In this document: positions 1 to 10,407 of the stretch, in pieces
Position numbering within the stretch: the stretch's first letter is position 1
Layout of the letters: each line of letters begins with the position of its first letter
DNA from: Syncephalis fuscata
Taxonomy: Eukaryota > Zoopagomycota > Zoopagomycetes > Zoopagales > Piptocephalidaceae
NCBI GenBank assembly: GCA_025786725.1
Contig: JAHLTZ010000073.1
Coordinates: 1 to 49,553 of the forward strand
Length of the DNA: 49,553 nt
Direction of reading: 5' to 3'
Notes under the pieces: generated by a model
Seen by the model: only the letters and a program-made list of their open reading frames with translations
Databases searched by the model: none
What the model was told of the DNA's origin: nothing
Program-made: the position numbers and the translations under genes

Positions 1-383
1 CCGAGTTTAATTGATTAATAAATGGAGCGTGAAATAATAAAAGTCAATCCACCCAACATGTCGGTACATCATAGAACAACAAGTGAAGCAATAATGCATC
101 AAGAATAAAGGTCATTCGCACCCAAAAAACACTCATTATTATAGAACATGTTGTCAGTATAATAGCGAATGTAATAAAAGAATAAAAGTCATTTGACACC
201 AAAATCATTATTATAAGACATATCAATTCTCACCACATTAGAAAACAATGATTTATATACTAAATAAAAAACTATATATTTATTCAAATAAACAAACGAG
301 TAATAAACAAACAATATACTGCCATCTAAATATTTAAACGATTGGTATGATGATTTGTTTGTTTGTTAGCGATTGCTTACCTT
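1..383. repeat. degenerate AT-rich tandem repeat, no gene
   Basis: About three imperfect units of roughly 75 bp lie between 20 and 230, each carrying a core like AAAAGTCATTTGACACCAAAA followed by ATTATTATAGAACATGT. A related stretch occurs at about 10190-10310, and the core (TCATTTGACC / TCATTTGGC) also recurs at the ends of the dispersed repeat family at 5480-6520 and 9690-9970. I see no coding potential here. The kinase gene ends at 384. Confidence 0.5.
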
Positions 384-2703
384 TTATCTATAATACTTCT
401 TGCCGAGACGGGCCTGACGATGTGGCTGCACCCGCTTCTTAAATACCGGTTGCTGTTGCACTTCTGCAACTGGTGCTGCTTCTTCCTCCAGCGGCGCCTT
501 CACTTCTGTCGCTGGCACTACTTCTTCTGCCAGCGGAGCTTCTACCGCTACCGCTGGCTCAGATGGCATTTTTATTGCACCATCTACTACTTGAGCTGAA
601 CCTGCGCTTTCAAGCGGTACAGCGGTACCGACTTGTTCTTGTTCTTGCTCTTCATTAAACCAATCGTGGTTTAGTGCTTGATCGGCGGTATAACGCGTTC
701 TACTATCAATATCCAGTAGACGCTTTACAAGATCGACAGCTGCACAATGTTAGCTATTATTAAAAATATGTATTCAACTTACCTTCATCGCTGGGTCGAT
801 CTGTTTCTTGGCCAAAATTGAGAGGCCACGTTAACATATTTTGAATATGATTAGCCAGCTCCTTTGATTTGCCATACGGAAAATGTTCTAATTACATCAA
901 TTAATAGTTAGTATAATATGTTTATTTTGTTTGTACTTACGCGTTAACATCGCGTATAGCGTGGTGCCCAAGCTCCACATGTCTATGGGCTTGCTGTACC
1001 CATTCACATCGAATGGCGGCGATGTCAACCGGCGATGGATAGCTGGAAAGGCTTCCGCACTTTTCAGTATACATCTCCGTTGATTGCTGTATAGCACCAT
1101 TTCTGGTGCCATATATGGGATGGTGCCGCAGAAAGCGAGCACCATCGATGGATCTAGCACCTGTGCTGTCCCAAAGTCGGTAAACATGACTCTGGGATAA
1201 GCACAGTGTGTCGACAATAAAATATTTTCAGGCTAGCCAAGTGTTAGTAATGGTGTCTAATATTAAATAAATACATTACCTTAATATCTAATCAAACAAC
1301 AATAGTTAGTAATTACATTAACGAATAAATAAATATACTTACCACCGTGAATAATATTTTTGTCGTGTAAATGCTAATACAATGTTAGTGTTGTAATTAT
1401 TAGATTATAGTAATACTTACCTTAATTCCTTTAAGCAACTGTTTAAAAATATGTTTTACTTCCATTTCTGGAAGGGGGGAGTGGCGCCCAATGTGGCTGC
1501 TCAGATCACCGCCTGTCGCGTACTCGATAAACAAGTACGTGTTAAGGTCGGTGAACTCTGCCTTTAATAATTTTACTACATGAGGGTGGTCCCCCGCCTC
1601 ATGCAGCGCGCTAACTTCTTTGCTATAGCTTCTGAAGTTGCGATTACGCGGTGAAATTTTGACCGCAACACGTTGTCGTGTGTTGCGGTTCAATCCTACA
1701 CGCACCACGCCATACTGTCCCCTATTATACTTGATTAATTAATTAATTATTGCATTCAATTTAATACTTACTCGCCAAGAGGTCCATTAAGAATTATGTA
1801 ATGCTGATGAACCTTCTATAGTGGCAATAAATATATTATTTTAGCATCCAATTATATTTATAAACTTACTTGTTCATATTCAGCACTATCCTCTACTGGT
1901 GTGGAACCAGTAAGTTTCAAACTGTGGGCGGTGAAAGTTGCTATATTTCATAATTAAAAACAATAGTAATAAATAGCTAATACTTACTTTCACACCCAGG
2001 AATTGCAATAAAGCAATTATCGGCATGCTGCTCGGTTGAATTCTTAGCTAAAGTAAAACGATTTACTAAACCAAATGTTAATGACAATGCCTATAATTTA
2101 TACAAACTAACCTTTAAGCTCTGCCAAACCCAGGTTCTAAACTAATAATTAGTAATAAAAATCAAATTGACATTTACTTACCGTGCATTTGACGATGTTG
2201 TCGTTCTATGATAATTTATGGTTAGTCTAGCTCATTGTAGTATATAGTCTACTTACTGCTGAAACTTTAAAGCAAACTTGCGGCAAACTATCCGCGTTTA
2301 ATTGATAGTTGCTAGTTGTCATATGGCATATTGTTAGTTTAATACTTTATGTAGATATTAATGCTACTTACGATTGTTGGCTGGCCCCAACGGTAAATTC
2401 TTGACTGGCAGCCAAGATAAACTCTAGACAGCTATTGTTTAGATGGATGTACGCTCAATGCTACTTTAACATACCTTGTGGTGTAGCGCCATACACTTCC
2501 ACCCAGCCAGTAGCGCTTTGGCGCTCTTCTTCTAGTAAAGCATCCCAGCAAGCTGGAAGCTTTGCATGAAACATGCCATCATTTTCTAAAGAATTTGATG
2601 GCGCTTCAGTAGGGGCTACAGCCGCAGCTGGCGCGGCTGGCTGCGGCGTAGGAACGAGGATCGTGGGGGTAGCATTGGGTAGCGTTTCAATAGTTGAACT
2701 CAT
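384..2703 (-). CDS. FHA-domain Ser/Thr protein kinase, Chk2/Rad53/Dun1-like
   Basis: I read 14 exons giving 550 aa: 2703-2475, 2423-2372, 2311-2257, 2205-2182, 2136-2112, 2047-1988, 1940-1870, 1815-1772, 1721-1421, 1373-1343, 1287-1280, 1232-941, 887-783, 739-384. After a Pro/Ala-rich N-terminus comes a divergent FHA-like region (FTVGAS, then CFKV and CFIAIPG blocks), then a kinase domain: Gly loop GEGQYGVVRVG, Lys in RVAVK, alpha-C Glu in YSKEV, catalytic loop HGDIKPEN, DFG, GTIPYMAPE and DMWSLG. All catalytic residues are present, but the Arg of the usual HRD is Gly. The tail is Glu/Ala/Pro-Val rich and ends basic. FHA followed by kinase is the arrangement of Chk2-type checkpoint or meiotic kinases, which bind phospho-Thr and act in the nucleus; that role is inferred. 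The kinase call is firm, the FHA call and subfamily moderate. Confidence 0.87.
1280..1287 (-). other. 8-nt microexon of the FHA kinase
   Basis: The 8 bases (ATATTAAG on the minus strand) lie between a 55-nt intron (1342-1288, GTAAGT...GATTAG) and a 47-nt intron (1279-1233, GTAATG...GGCTAG). Only by including them does the frame close and the catalytic loop read H-G-D-I-K-P-E-N. The exon supplies the last two bases of the catalytic Asp codon plus Ile and Lys. Skipping it shifts the frame and removes the Asp. Confidence 0.85.
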
Positions 2704-3700
2704 GGTGCTGTGAGTATCAAGTAAAAACGATAATAGCTGTTCAATAAAAGAGTAAAGCTTAAAAGTAAAATGAAAAGAACAAGTAAAGTAAAAAGACTCA
2801 ACGTATTGCCTTGTCCATAAATTTAAAGATACACAATATTATAGTATCAGACAGTATTGAAGGTAATAAAACAATAATACTTTATTTTACAATTAATAGC
2901 ATTATACTTGTAGTATGTTCTGCTTACTGATGCTATAGCTCAGTCCTAAGCTGTATAGCAAACTATTGTGCATATCGGTATTTTATATAGTCACTTGGCT
3001 AAGCATGCATGTGCCACATCATACTGGTTTTCATGTTGGCCTTTGCAGTCGATATGGTTACGTGTTTATTCCTGCTTTTACTTCATAACTTTAACGGACT
3101 TTGTAGTGTAATATGAACAACGTGTATTTTATTTCTATTTAGTAGCATTGAAACTCAATTGGTGAATTATGTTATAGACCATATTTCTAAAGAAAAATAG
3201 TCATTTTTATTTAACTAATACAGTAATAAATTGTGTGGATCGACTGATTTAATTGTGCGCGAAATGGCAAGAATACTTGGGGGAAAGCAAAAATACCCGC
3301 TAGACCCTGACAATATTGATAGCATCGGAAAGAGCCGCTATTATAGTGGTACAACTGATTAAGAATGGTTGCATTTGGCTATGTTTCAGTTGCATTGGCC
3401 AATTGATCCAACTAGCCAGTGTAGATATGCTGATTATGTGCGGGAATGACCAGCAAATGGAAGGCAAAAAGTGAGCAAATATGGAAATAAGGAAGGGATT
3501 ATAATCCAATTTACTGATAAAATGACATCCGTGCACTGGAAGGTTTCAGTCAGTTGCAATACGCCAATAAACAGTTGCCACATACTCTTTACCAATATAA
3601 TCCATTCTAATTGGTAGATATGTTTTGAAGTAAGTTTATAAGGTTGTGTTGAAATTACTTTTGCTCATTACTTCGCCTTCTCCTGTTTCTAGTTGTTAAT
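2704..3700. other. intergenic sequence, kinase upstream region
   Basis: AT-rich sequence upstream of the kinase start. Short open frames here (for example 3536-3300 on the minus strand) show no splice structure or recognisable family and are not called. No clear promoter motif was identified. Confidence 0.4.
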
Positions 3701-3819
3701 GTGCTGTAAACCGTTTGTTAATGGTTAGCATTAAATCTAGTAGTTACATCCAGTGGTGTGGGGTCCCCTTGTTGGTTGATCACGATATACTGTGTTCTTG
3801 CTTTTGAGCTGTGTTGAAT

Positions 3820-4460
3820 GTGCAATACAGTATTTGCAGACTGCTGTATTATACTGGCTCAACAATTATATGGCTGCCCGTAATAGGCGGCTGTATACTA
3901 GTGTAGTGCGGAGATATGTGGGATGCTGGAGCGTGCAGTGATAGGACATAAGTCGGTATTGCTGCACGCTCTCTCATGGGGGACGCTAGGGCGCACAGTA
4001 TTAGCTTAATACTGCTCTATGCTCCCTCCTGTAAAGGCTAGAGCGCGCAGTAACAGTATTTAGCAAGTCAGTTATTGCTGTGTGTTTCCCTCATATGGAT
4101 GCGGCGACCTGTGATGGGTGGCCATATGTTAGTGCTCACCTGTTTGTAACGCGCGCTGGAGGTGTGTTGGTATTGTTCAACTTGCTGAACACTGCCATCA
4201 CACACTAGATTGATGTGATATGTGAGCACCTATAATAGATAAACATGTATCATACTGTTTACTTGTGGGTGCTGTTAAAGGATTGTGATATAGCGTTAGT
4301 CTCAAATATCATATAAATTGCATGCGTCCAAGGCTGAAGGATTGTACTATTTGAGGCTGCCTTCTTGTAGCTAAGTATTATATGATGTTTCTGCGGCTGT
4401 TTAAAACGTGGCAAAAGCTGCGCTATTTTGCAACTTTAATAGCACATCAGCATTTGATAT
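3820..4460. repeat. array of inverted repeats (hairpin-forming), GC-richer island
   Basis: Consecutive stem-loops are visible: GAGCGTGCAG with CTGCACGCTC (about 3930-3975), CAGTATT with AATACTG just downstream, a third degenerate unit to about 4095, CATATGG/CCATATG (4092-4128), GTGCTCAC/GTGAGCAC (4132-4229) enclosing an inner arm GTGTGTTGG / CATCACACAC, and CTCAAATA/TATTTGAG (4301-4356). The first three units repeat about every 60 bp. A diverged relative lies at about 8800-9165. Function unknown: non-coding RNA, small-RNA precursor or mobile-element remnant are all possible. Confidence 0.55.
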
Positions 4461-5479
4461 GTGTTGTTTAGTTGTAATACACCGCAACATTTATGTGTGT
4501 TTGGCTTTATACATTAGCTACAATTGGGTGAACCAGTAGTTTAGCAATGCTTATTGCTGCACTTAAATTGCTGCATTGTATTATAACATTATTAAATAGC
4601 ATCGTCATCTTGGTGGTGGCTAATAAAAGCTATGTGCTTCTGACATATGATTTTGCCTTATTGGGGAATCGTCAGTACTCCAGGTGGTCAAATAGCTCCT
4701 TATTAGTTGCTGTCCTGATTAGCAACTTTTAATAACTTTTAGCAATATTTTTAATTTGTTTGTTTATTATGCTTGTATAATAACCAACAACAGCATTCAA
4801 GCAACGAAAGAGCCACACCAAATACGCACTATAAATCACATATGGACAACAGTCAACTATACGTAAGCGTTTTATTACTATTAAATAATACTAACAAATA
4901 TTTAATATAGTCATTCAAATATTGGTGCCAAATCGACAAGTTATCTGGATCGCATTTATCATCATTTTGCATGCAATTTACAATATCAATTATTGCTTTC
5001 ATCAGCACAAGTATCAACAGTAGTATTATACATTGTTGTTGATGCTATCACTTGGCATGGTTTTCCAAATGGAGACGAATATATACTTATTTGGTTTTTT
5101 ATCCAGTCAAGTGTTAATTGGTATTGCTAATGCATGTTTATTATATTAATTAAATACAGCTGTAGTGGCAGTAAAGAGAGAAGTGTATATGTTGAACTGA
5201 AACAATTTTAACAAAAAAGTATATGATGTGTTTATTAAAGCAACATAATATTATAGTAATGGCTTTATTGCTAGAAATTGTTTAATTTTTATGTTTAGCA
5301 TTTGTTTTAAAATTAAAGCACCGTTATTTATTTGGTTAAAGAAATACTGACACTTAAATAGTTAGGTTACAATTGCATTTAATGCAACTGTACGCTTTAT
5401 TTAAACAGTAACATCAACCATTTATTTAATCAATTATTTTATTTACTATTAACAATTTATTATAATTATACTGTGAACT
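4461..5479. other. intergenic, nothing identified
   Basis: AT-rich unique-looking sequence. A 61-residue hydrophobic frame at 4547-4732 has no support beyond being open. No RNA gene or repeat boundary was recognised. Confidence 0.35.
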
Positions 5480-6520
5480 TGGGGCTAAATGACTGAACTT
5501 GATAACATCTGTGTATTTGAACTACATATTTGTTCTATTGAACATGGGAGCAAGTGGTGAATTTTATTTAATCACCACATCAGCACAGTATAGTATAATC
5601 TAATGGTCAAATAATTAAATTGAATGTTATTAAATTTATTAAACATGATGGCGGATGGTGAGTGACATCAATCATCAAATACTCATCATTGTAGATTTAT
5701 TATCCAGTATGCATTTCACCTATATCATTTCCATTATATCCTACACTATCATATAGCATTGTATGCTATACTAGACACATTCTATTGTTTATATGTTCCA
5801 TTACACTTCACTCAACCCATTCATTACTACATATGCACCATAACTTAACACAATTATCATACACTTTTACCGTATATTTATTTGATTCTATATCATTCTA
5901 TACTCGCCTACCATTCCTCTATCCAATGGTACTTTTATTTTTATTTTAGCTTCATTATTAGTAAATGTCGATTAATTCCGCTTATTGATCACGCATGTAT
6001 TTTCATTAAATTTAACACTACTAATCGTCGTTCAATATTGCATGTTCATTATATTGTATATTACTTTATTATTCAGTAAATATACGCGCTAGCCATTGTA
6101 GTTGTTTTTTTGTTCTAGATTTATTATTAATAAATATCAGCTTATTCACCTCATTCATTTAGCAAACTATATGTAATTGAAAGCTATAATAATATAATGC
6201 ATTCAGTATAACATAGCATGATATATAATAGTACAAGCATACGTTTTTAGCGATATAGACAAATAGAGGATATATGCATACTGGATAATGAATCTACAGT
6301 AATGAGTATTGGATGATTGATGTCACTCACCACTGATCATCATGTTCAATATATTGAATGCTATTAAATATAGTCATTTGGCCATTCAATTGTAATACAG
6401 TTAATAATTTGATCCTTAATAAAATTTACCACTTGTCACCATGTTCAATAGATTAAATGTGCAGTTCAACTACGCAGATACTAGTAAATGTAGTCACTTG
6501 ACCTCAAAATCAAATAGTTA
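5480..6520. mobile_element. palindromic non-autonomous repeat (MITE-like), family A
   Basis: The two ends are inverted repeats of each other over more than 200 bp: the block around 5595-5700 (GTGAGTGACATCAATCATCA) is mirrored at about 6290-6400, and an outer block (5490-5590, with CATGGGAGCAAGTGGTGA) is mirrored at about 6420-6500. The interior (5780-6240) is not mirrored but matches 25200-25800. Other family members are at 9690-9970, 21995-22430 and 25010-25865, with end fragments near 20160-20280. No transposase frame is visible. TIR plus dispersed copies fits a MITE, but I could not fix a target-site duplication. Confidence 0.6.
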
Positions 6521-6888
6521 AATTATCGCAGATAGAAAGACTAGGAATAGGCCAGTTATTATCAAATAAATGACTAGTAGACCGTTATATGGTACTGGTA
6601 TTTTATACTAAACACTACTAGTTAATTACAATGGCTTTATAACAAATAACCTTTATTGGCATTATTATAACTTTGCTTTAAGAAGACGTGGAACACTAGC
6701 CGTTTGCTAAATTAAATCTATTTATTTATATAAGCTATATTTAAAGTTGTTTTATTATAATTAATAAAGGAAAAAGGCTAAGCAATTATATGTTTGTATA
6801 TTAATATTAAGCATTTGGTTGGAGAAATTTCCTAAAGGTTTATTTAGGAAGAGAGCTGTACAAATATAGTAAACACCTGAGCTTGAGT
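6521..6888. other. intergenic, nothing identified
   Basis: AT-rich spacer between the palindromic repeat and the 3' end of the acidic-repeat gene. It probably holds the 3' UTR of that minus-strand gene; no signal is clear enough to name. Confidence 0.3.
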
Positions 6889-7901
6889 TCATCGCCGTTT
6901 GCGTGCAGTGGACTCTTCTTCTTCCCTGCGTCGTTTGCGTTCCCGTTGAGCTAAATGCTTAAGTGTTTAAATAAAATTATATTAAAGATATTTAATTTTT
7001 TACCAATCAATTCCTCGAATCTACGTATCATCATTGACACGCGAATATCCTCTGATTTTGAAAATTTGCGTGGTGGAGGTCGTGGCATGATTCTTTTAGA
7101 CTCTATTTGTTTTAATATGCATTTGCATATGGGCTTTTTCTCGTATTCTTCTTTTGCTAGCAATAAAGTATGTTTGTTAGCTATTGTAACCAATAAAAGT
7201 GTTTTATTACCTATAAGTGGTGATCTTTTGCGTTGTGACACGTTTTTGTGATCACAAGTGGGTAAAACGGCTTGCTGTGTGCCCTTCAGCCTGGCCACTG
7301 GCGTCTTGTTTCTATCATGAAGAGAGGTTAGCTTAGTGTCAGTAATATTGCTTACCTGTTTGCCTGATCGGCGTGATACTGGTTGCGCTATCGATCGCGA
7401 TGAACGCGATAAATCAAAAGAACAACTGTTGTTTTCCTTGCTCTTCAAAGCTTGGTCAACTTCCTCGTTGTTTGCAACTTGGTCGTCTTCGTTGCTTTTC
7501 AAAGCTTGGTCAACTTTCTTGTCATTTGCAACTTGGTCGTCTTCGTTGCTTTTCAAAGCTTGGTCAACTTCCTCGTTGTCTGCAACTTGGTCGTCTTCGT
7601 TGCTCTTCAAAGCTTGGTCAACTTCCTCGTTGTCTGCAACTTGGTCGTCTTCGTTGCTTTTCAAAGTTTGGTCAACTTCCTCGTTGTCTGCAACTTGGTC
7701 GTCTTCGTTGCTCTTCAAAGCTTGGTCAACTTCCTCGTTGTTTGCAACTTGGTCGTCTTTGTTGCTCTTCAAAGCTTGGTCAACTTTCTTGTCATTTGCA
7801 ACTTGGTCGTCTTCGTTGCTTTTCACAGTATGGTCCTTGGCAGTACAGCTTTTTGTACGGCCGGCAATAGAGCTGTTGGCGGAGTCGGAGATAGTAGCCA
7901 T
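6889..7901 (-). CDS. acidic 18-residue-repeat protein of unknown function
   Basis: Exon 1 is 7901-7004 and exon 2 is 6950-6889, joined by a 53-nt intron (319 aa). A further in-frame 54-nt segment (7210-7157, GTAATA...CTAACA...TTGCTAG) has donor, branch and acceptor sequences and is probably an intron too, giving 301 aa. Residues about 25-150 are seven tandem copies of an 18-residue unit of the type LKSNEDDQVADNEEVDQA (54 bp each, 7450-7830), strongly acidic. The rest is basic, with Ser/Arg stretches, a PRPPPRKF motif, a short helical block RRFEELIAQRERKRRR and a terminal ARKRR that could serve as a nuclear signal. No signal peptide or membrane segment. I do not recognise the family. Acidic-plus-basic composition suggests chromatin, RNA or ribosome-assembly roles, but that is a guess. 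A GTAAGC...GATAG stretch at about 7355-7310 looks intron-like but would break the frame. Confidence 0.7.
7450..7830 (-). repeat. 54-bp tandem repeat, seven copies, in frame
   Basis: Seven near-identical 54-bp units encode the acidic 18-residue repeat. Units differ mainly at a few positions (AND/ANN/ADN, KK/EE, SNE/SNK), and the KK variant appears at both the first and an internal unit, as expected after unit duplication and homogenisation. The array also keeps all three plus-strand frames largely open, a by-product of the repeat and not evidence of antisense genes. Confidence 0.9.
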
Positions 7902-8800
7902 ATTGATTTTAGATGTTCAAATAAACAAAAAGTGAGAAAATTCTTATGTGCAAGTGTGCAAACAAGTAGGCAGGAGAAGTGAACTAAACAGAAAAGAGAA
8001 AAGAAAATGTGACTTGTGTATGCGTTTATATATTGGTGAACAATAAAAATTGGAAGCAGTAGCCGAAATTACCTACATATTTCATTTGCACAATTCAGCC
8101 AGTAAGTTAAGCCAATTTTCTAAGTAAGACCACTAGTTTGCGACAATAAACGTCATTAAACCGGGCAAGATGCGATAGGCAATGCCAATACAAAGCAATT
8201 GGCTTTTTTTATACTTTAGTGCTACATAAAGATATGATTTCAAGGGAAAAGCCGCGACTAATGACGCTCAATCTATTTGCTATTGAGTGTGCTTTGACGA
8301 TGGGCTGATAAGGTCTCGTTTGAAACATTCGCTGAAGCCATTGTCTATTTCAAAGTGGCGTTGAGTCATCGTTACAATGAGAAAAACGCGCTATACAATG
8401 TTTGGCAGCCTGCTAGTAGGAATATCATTGTATTTATTGGCTTACAATTGTATCAATTGATGGATTCAATTCATTGGATAATGCTGAGTGCTCGCTTCTG
8501 CGCTAAACGCACGCATGTGTGCTTAAATAGCATATTCCCCATCAAAACACGTAATTTTAATTACGTCTTTGATTTTACATTTATTCTTTAACTAATTAGC
8601 AGTTGCATTCCACTATTTCATATGTTCGCAAATTACAATGTTTAGTGGAATTTACAGCTTTATATGACACACTGTAACTGCTTGCTTGTGAAACCATACA
8701 ATATACAACTGCTCGGCATACTTTAAGCTGTCTAGAAGACGTACTCAGCCGCTATAAACTCTTAAGACCTTCGGTGGTACAACGTCAAACAACCTAATCT
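7902..8800. other. intergenic, upstream of acidic-repeat gene
   Basis: No gene recognised. The 78-residue plus-strand frame at 8355-8591 has no splice sites or family resemblance and is left out. The promoter of the minus-strand acidic-repeat gene should lie in the first few hundred bases. Confidence 0.35.
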
Positions 8801-9165
8801 ATGCTGTAAACCACTTTGTTTATTGTATGGTGGTGCTTGTATAGACACTCAGGTGTGCGTATATACATATCACTATTCCTTGATTGCGGGTGATGTTAAG
8901 CAGTTGTCATAATGGCACTGTTGTTTTAGCAGCTAAAGCGTCTTAATTGGCACAACTTTGGTTTAAGGCGTTATACTGTTTGTGCCATCTAAGTTGTTAT
9001 CTTCAATTGAGTAGAAGTGACGATGTGATTGTGTTGGCTGTATAATATCGCAACAGTGTGCTATTGCACTGCTGTTATTGCATTCTAGATCTCTTGTTTG
9101 TGTGTAGATGGCCTAGACGTGGGTATGGGCTCAGCGCTATAGGTTGGGAGTTTAGGCCATCAACA
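8800..9165. repeat. diverged relative of the 3.8-4.4 kb hairpin array
   Basis: Several blocks match the first hairpin region in order, for example GATTGCGGGTGATGTTAAGCAG here against ACTTGTGGGTGCTGTTAAAGGA at about 4260. Inverted repeats are again present: GGCACTG ... and TTTGTGCCAT around 8914-8990, and a perfect 9-bp stem GATGGCCTA/TAGGCCATC at 9107-9161. Sequence identity is low but the shared order and folding potential suggest a common origin. Confidence 0.4.
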
Positions 9166-9689
9166 TATTAAATAAGCACTGTTTAGCATTGCATTTTATT
9201 ATGTTTGTGATTACAGATACGATATTGGTATGTATAAACTTTACTAACTAGCAAGCCATTGGATATTTCACGTTCTGATATAGCTGTTGTTGTAGACTCG
9301 CTGCTTTTTGTCTTTATTTTCTATTTATATTGTATACTTGACTGCAAGCTAATAAAATGACACGAACTCAAGTGAATAGTCAAAGAAAGTGCATGGATAT
9401 TGATGATAAAGTATCATATATGTACATGTGTATATGACAAAGTGAACCAATTTGAAATTTACGAATAATATAATTAATTATAAAAAGCGATTTTATAGTA
9501 AAACGTGAAATGTTATGAATGAATGAGCAAAAGAACAATGCATGAATAATGCTAGTAAAATTATAGTTCGCGTGGTTAAGTGAGCACAATAAATTGCAAT
9601 CTATAACAGATACAGCTGGCAATAAACAGGCGGCTTTTATTAATCTTATGTAATCAGTAAACAATAGAATGATCTACAGTAGAATGAAT

Positions 9690-9970
9690 ATACAATAATA
9701 AAGGCCCAGATAAATGATGTCAAAGCTATAGTCCATACAACGCAATGAATGGGTTGAGTGAAGTGTAATGGAACATATAAACAATAGAATGTGTCTAGTA
9801 TAGCATACAATGCTATATGATAGTGTAGGATATAATGGAAATGATATAGGCGAAATGTATACTGGATAATAAATCTAAAATGATGAGTATTTGATGATTG
9901 ATGTCACTCACCACCCACCATCATGTTCAATAAATTTAATAACATTCAATTTAATCATTTGACCATCAAA
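9690..9970 (-). mobile_element. family A palindromic repeat, partial copy (inverted)
   Basis: The reverse complement closely matches about 5600-5840 of the family A element, including the block TATCCTACACTATCATATAG and the terminal GGTGAGTGACATCAATCATC. Only one arm is present. The sequence from 9166 to 9690 holds nothing I can identify. Confidence 0.65.
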
Positions 9971-10407
9971 TCATGATGAATGAACAAAAATTATTTGATT
10001 ATAATTATAGTCATTTTTAACTAAATAAATTGCTGATATTATTGAGTAATAAAATACAATAAATATATTTGTGTCAAAATTAACTAATCATAGTATGTTA
10101 AAAGCTATATTTGTTAAATAATAAAAAATTATATTTACAAAGTTGCGAGACAAATATTAATGGCAAGTAGTAAGTGAAATATAAATACTGAAAGTCAATT
10201 TTTCCAATATATCGCTATATTATAGAACATATTAGTAATAAAATAGGGAGCACAATAAAATAAACGGCATTTGGCACCAAAAACTTGACATTATAAAGCA
10301 TGTCATTAGTAAACAAGAAGCTGAGTGTAATATGAATAATAGATAACAAGCAATAAAATAATCATAAAATAATCTGGCCGCTTTAGCACTATTATTAGTT
10401 TTATTAT
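9971..10407. repeat. AT-rich spacer with repeat similar to 1-240
   Basis: 10190-10310 shares the core GCATTTGGCACCAAAAA and TATTATAGAACAT with the degenerate repeat at the left end of the window. No gene is seen. The reductase stop codon is at 10408-10410. Confidence 0.4.

Noticed and set aside
7336-7982. Long plus-strand open frames (165-199 codons) opposite the acidic-repeat gene
   Set aside because: They exist because the 54-bp repeat is a multiple of three and lacks stops in several frames. The minus-strand frame has a spliced, basic conserved C-terminus and a sensible composition; the plus-strand readings are simple repeats of Leu/Val/Cys or Ser/Trp.
9380-9664. 94-codon minus-strand frame in the 9.4 kb spacer
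   Set aside because: AT-rich, low-complexity, no splice sites or family features.
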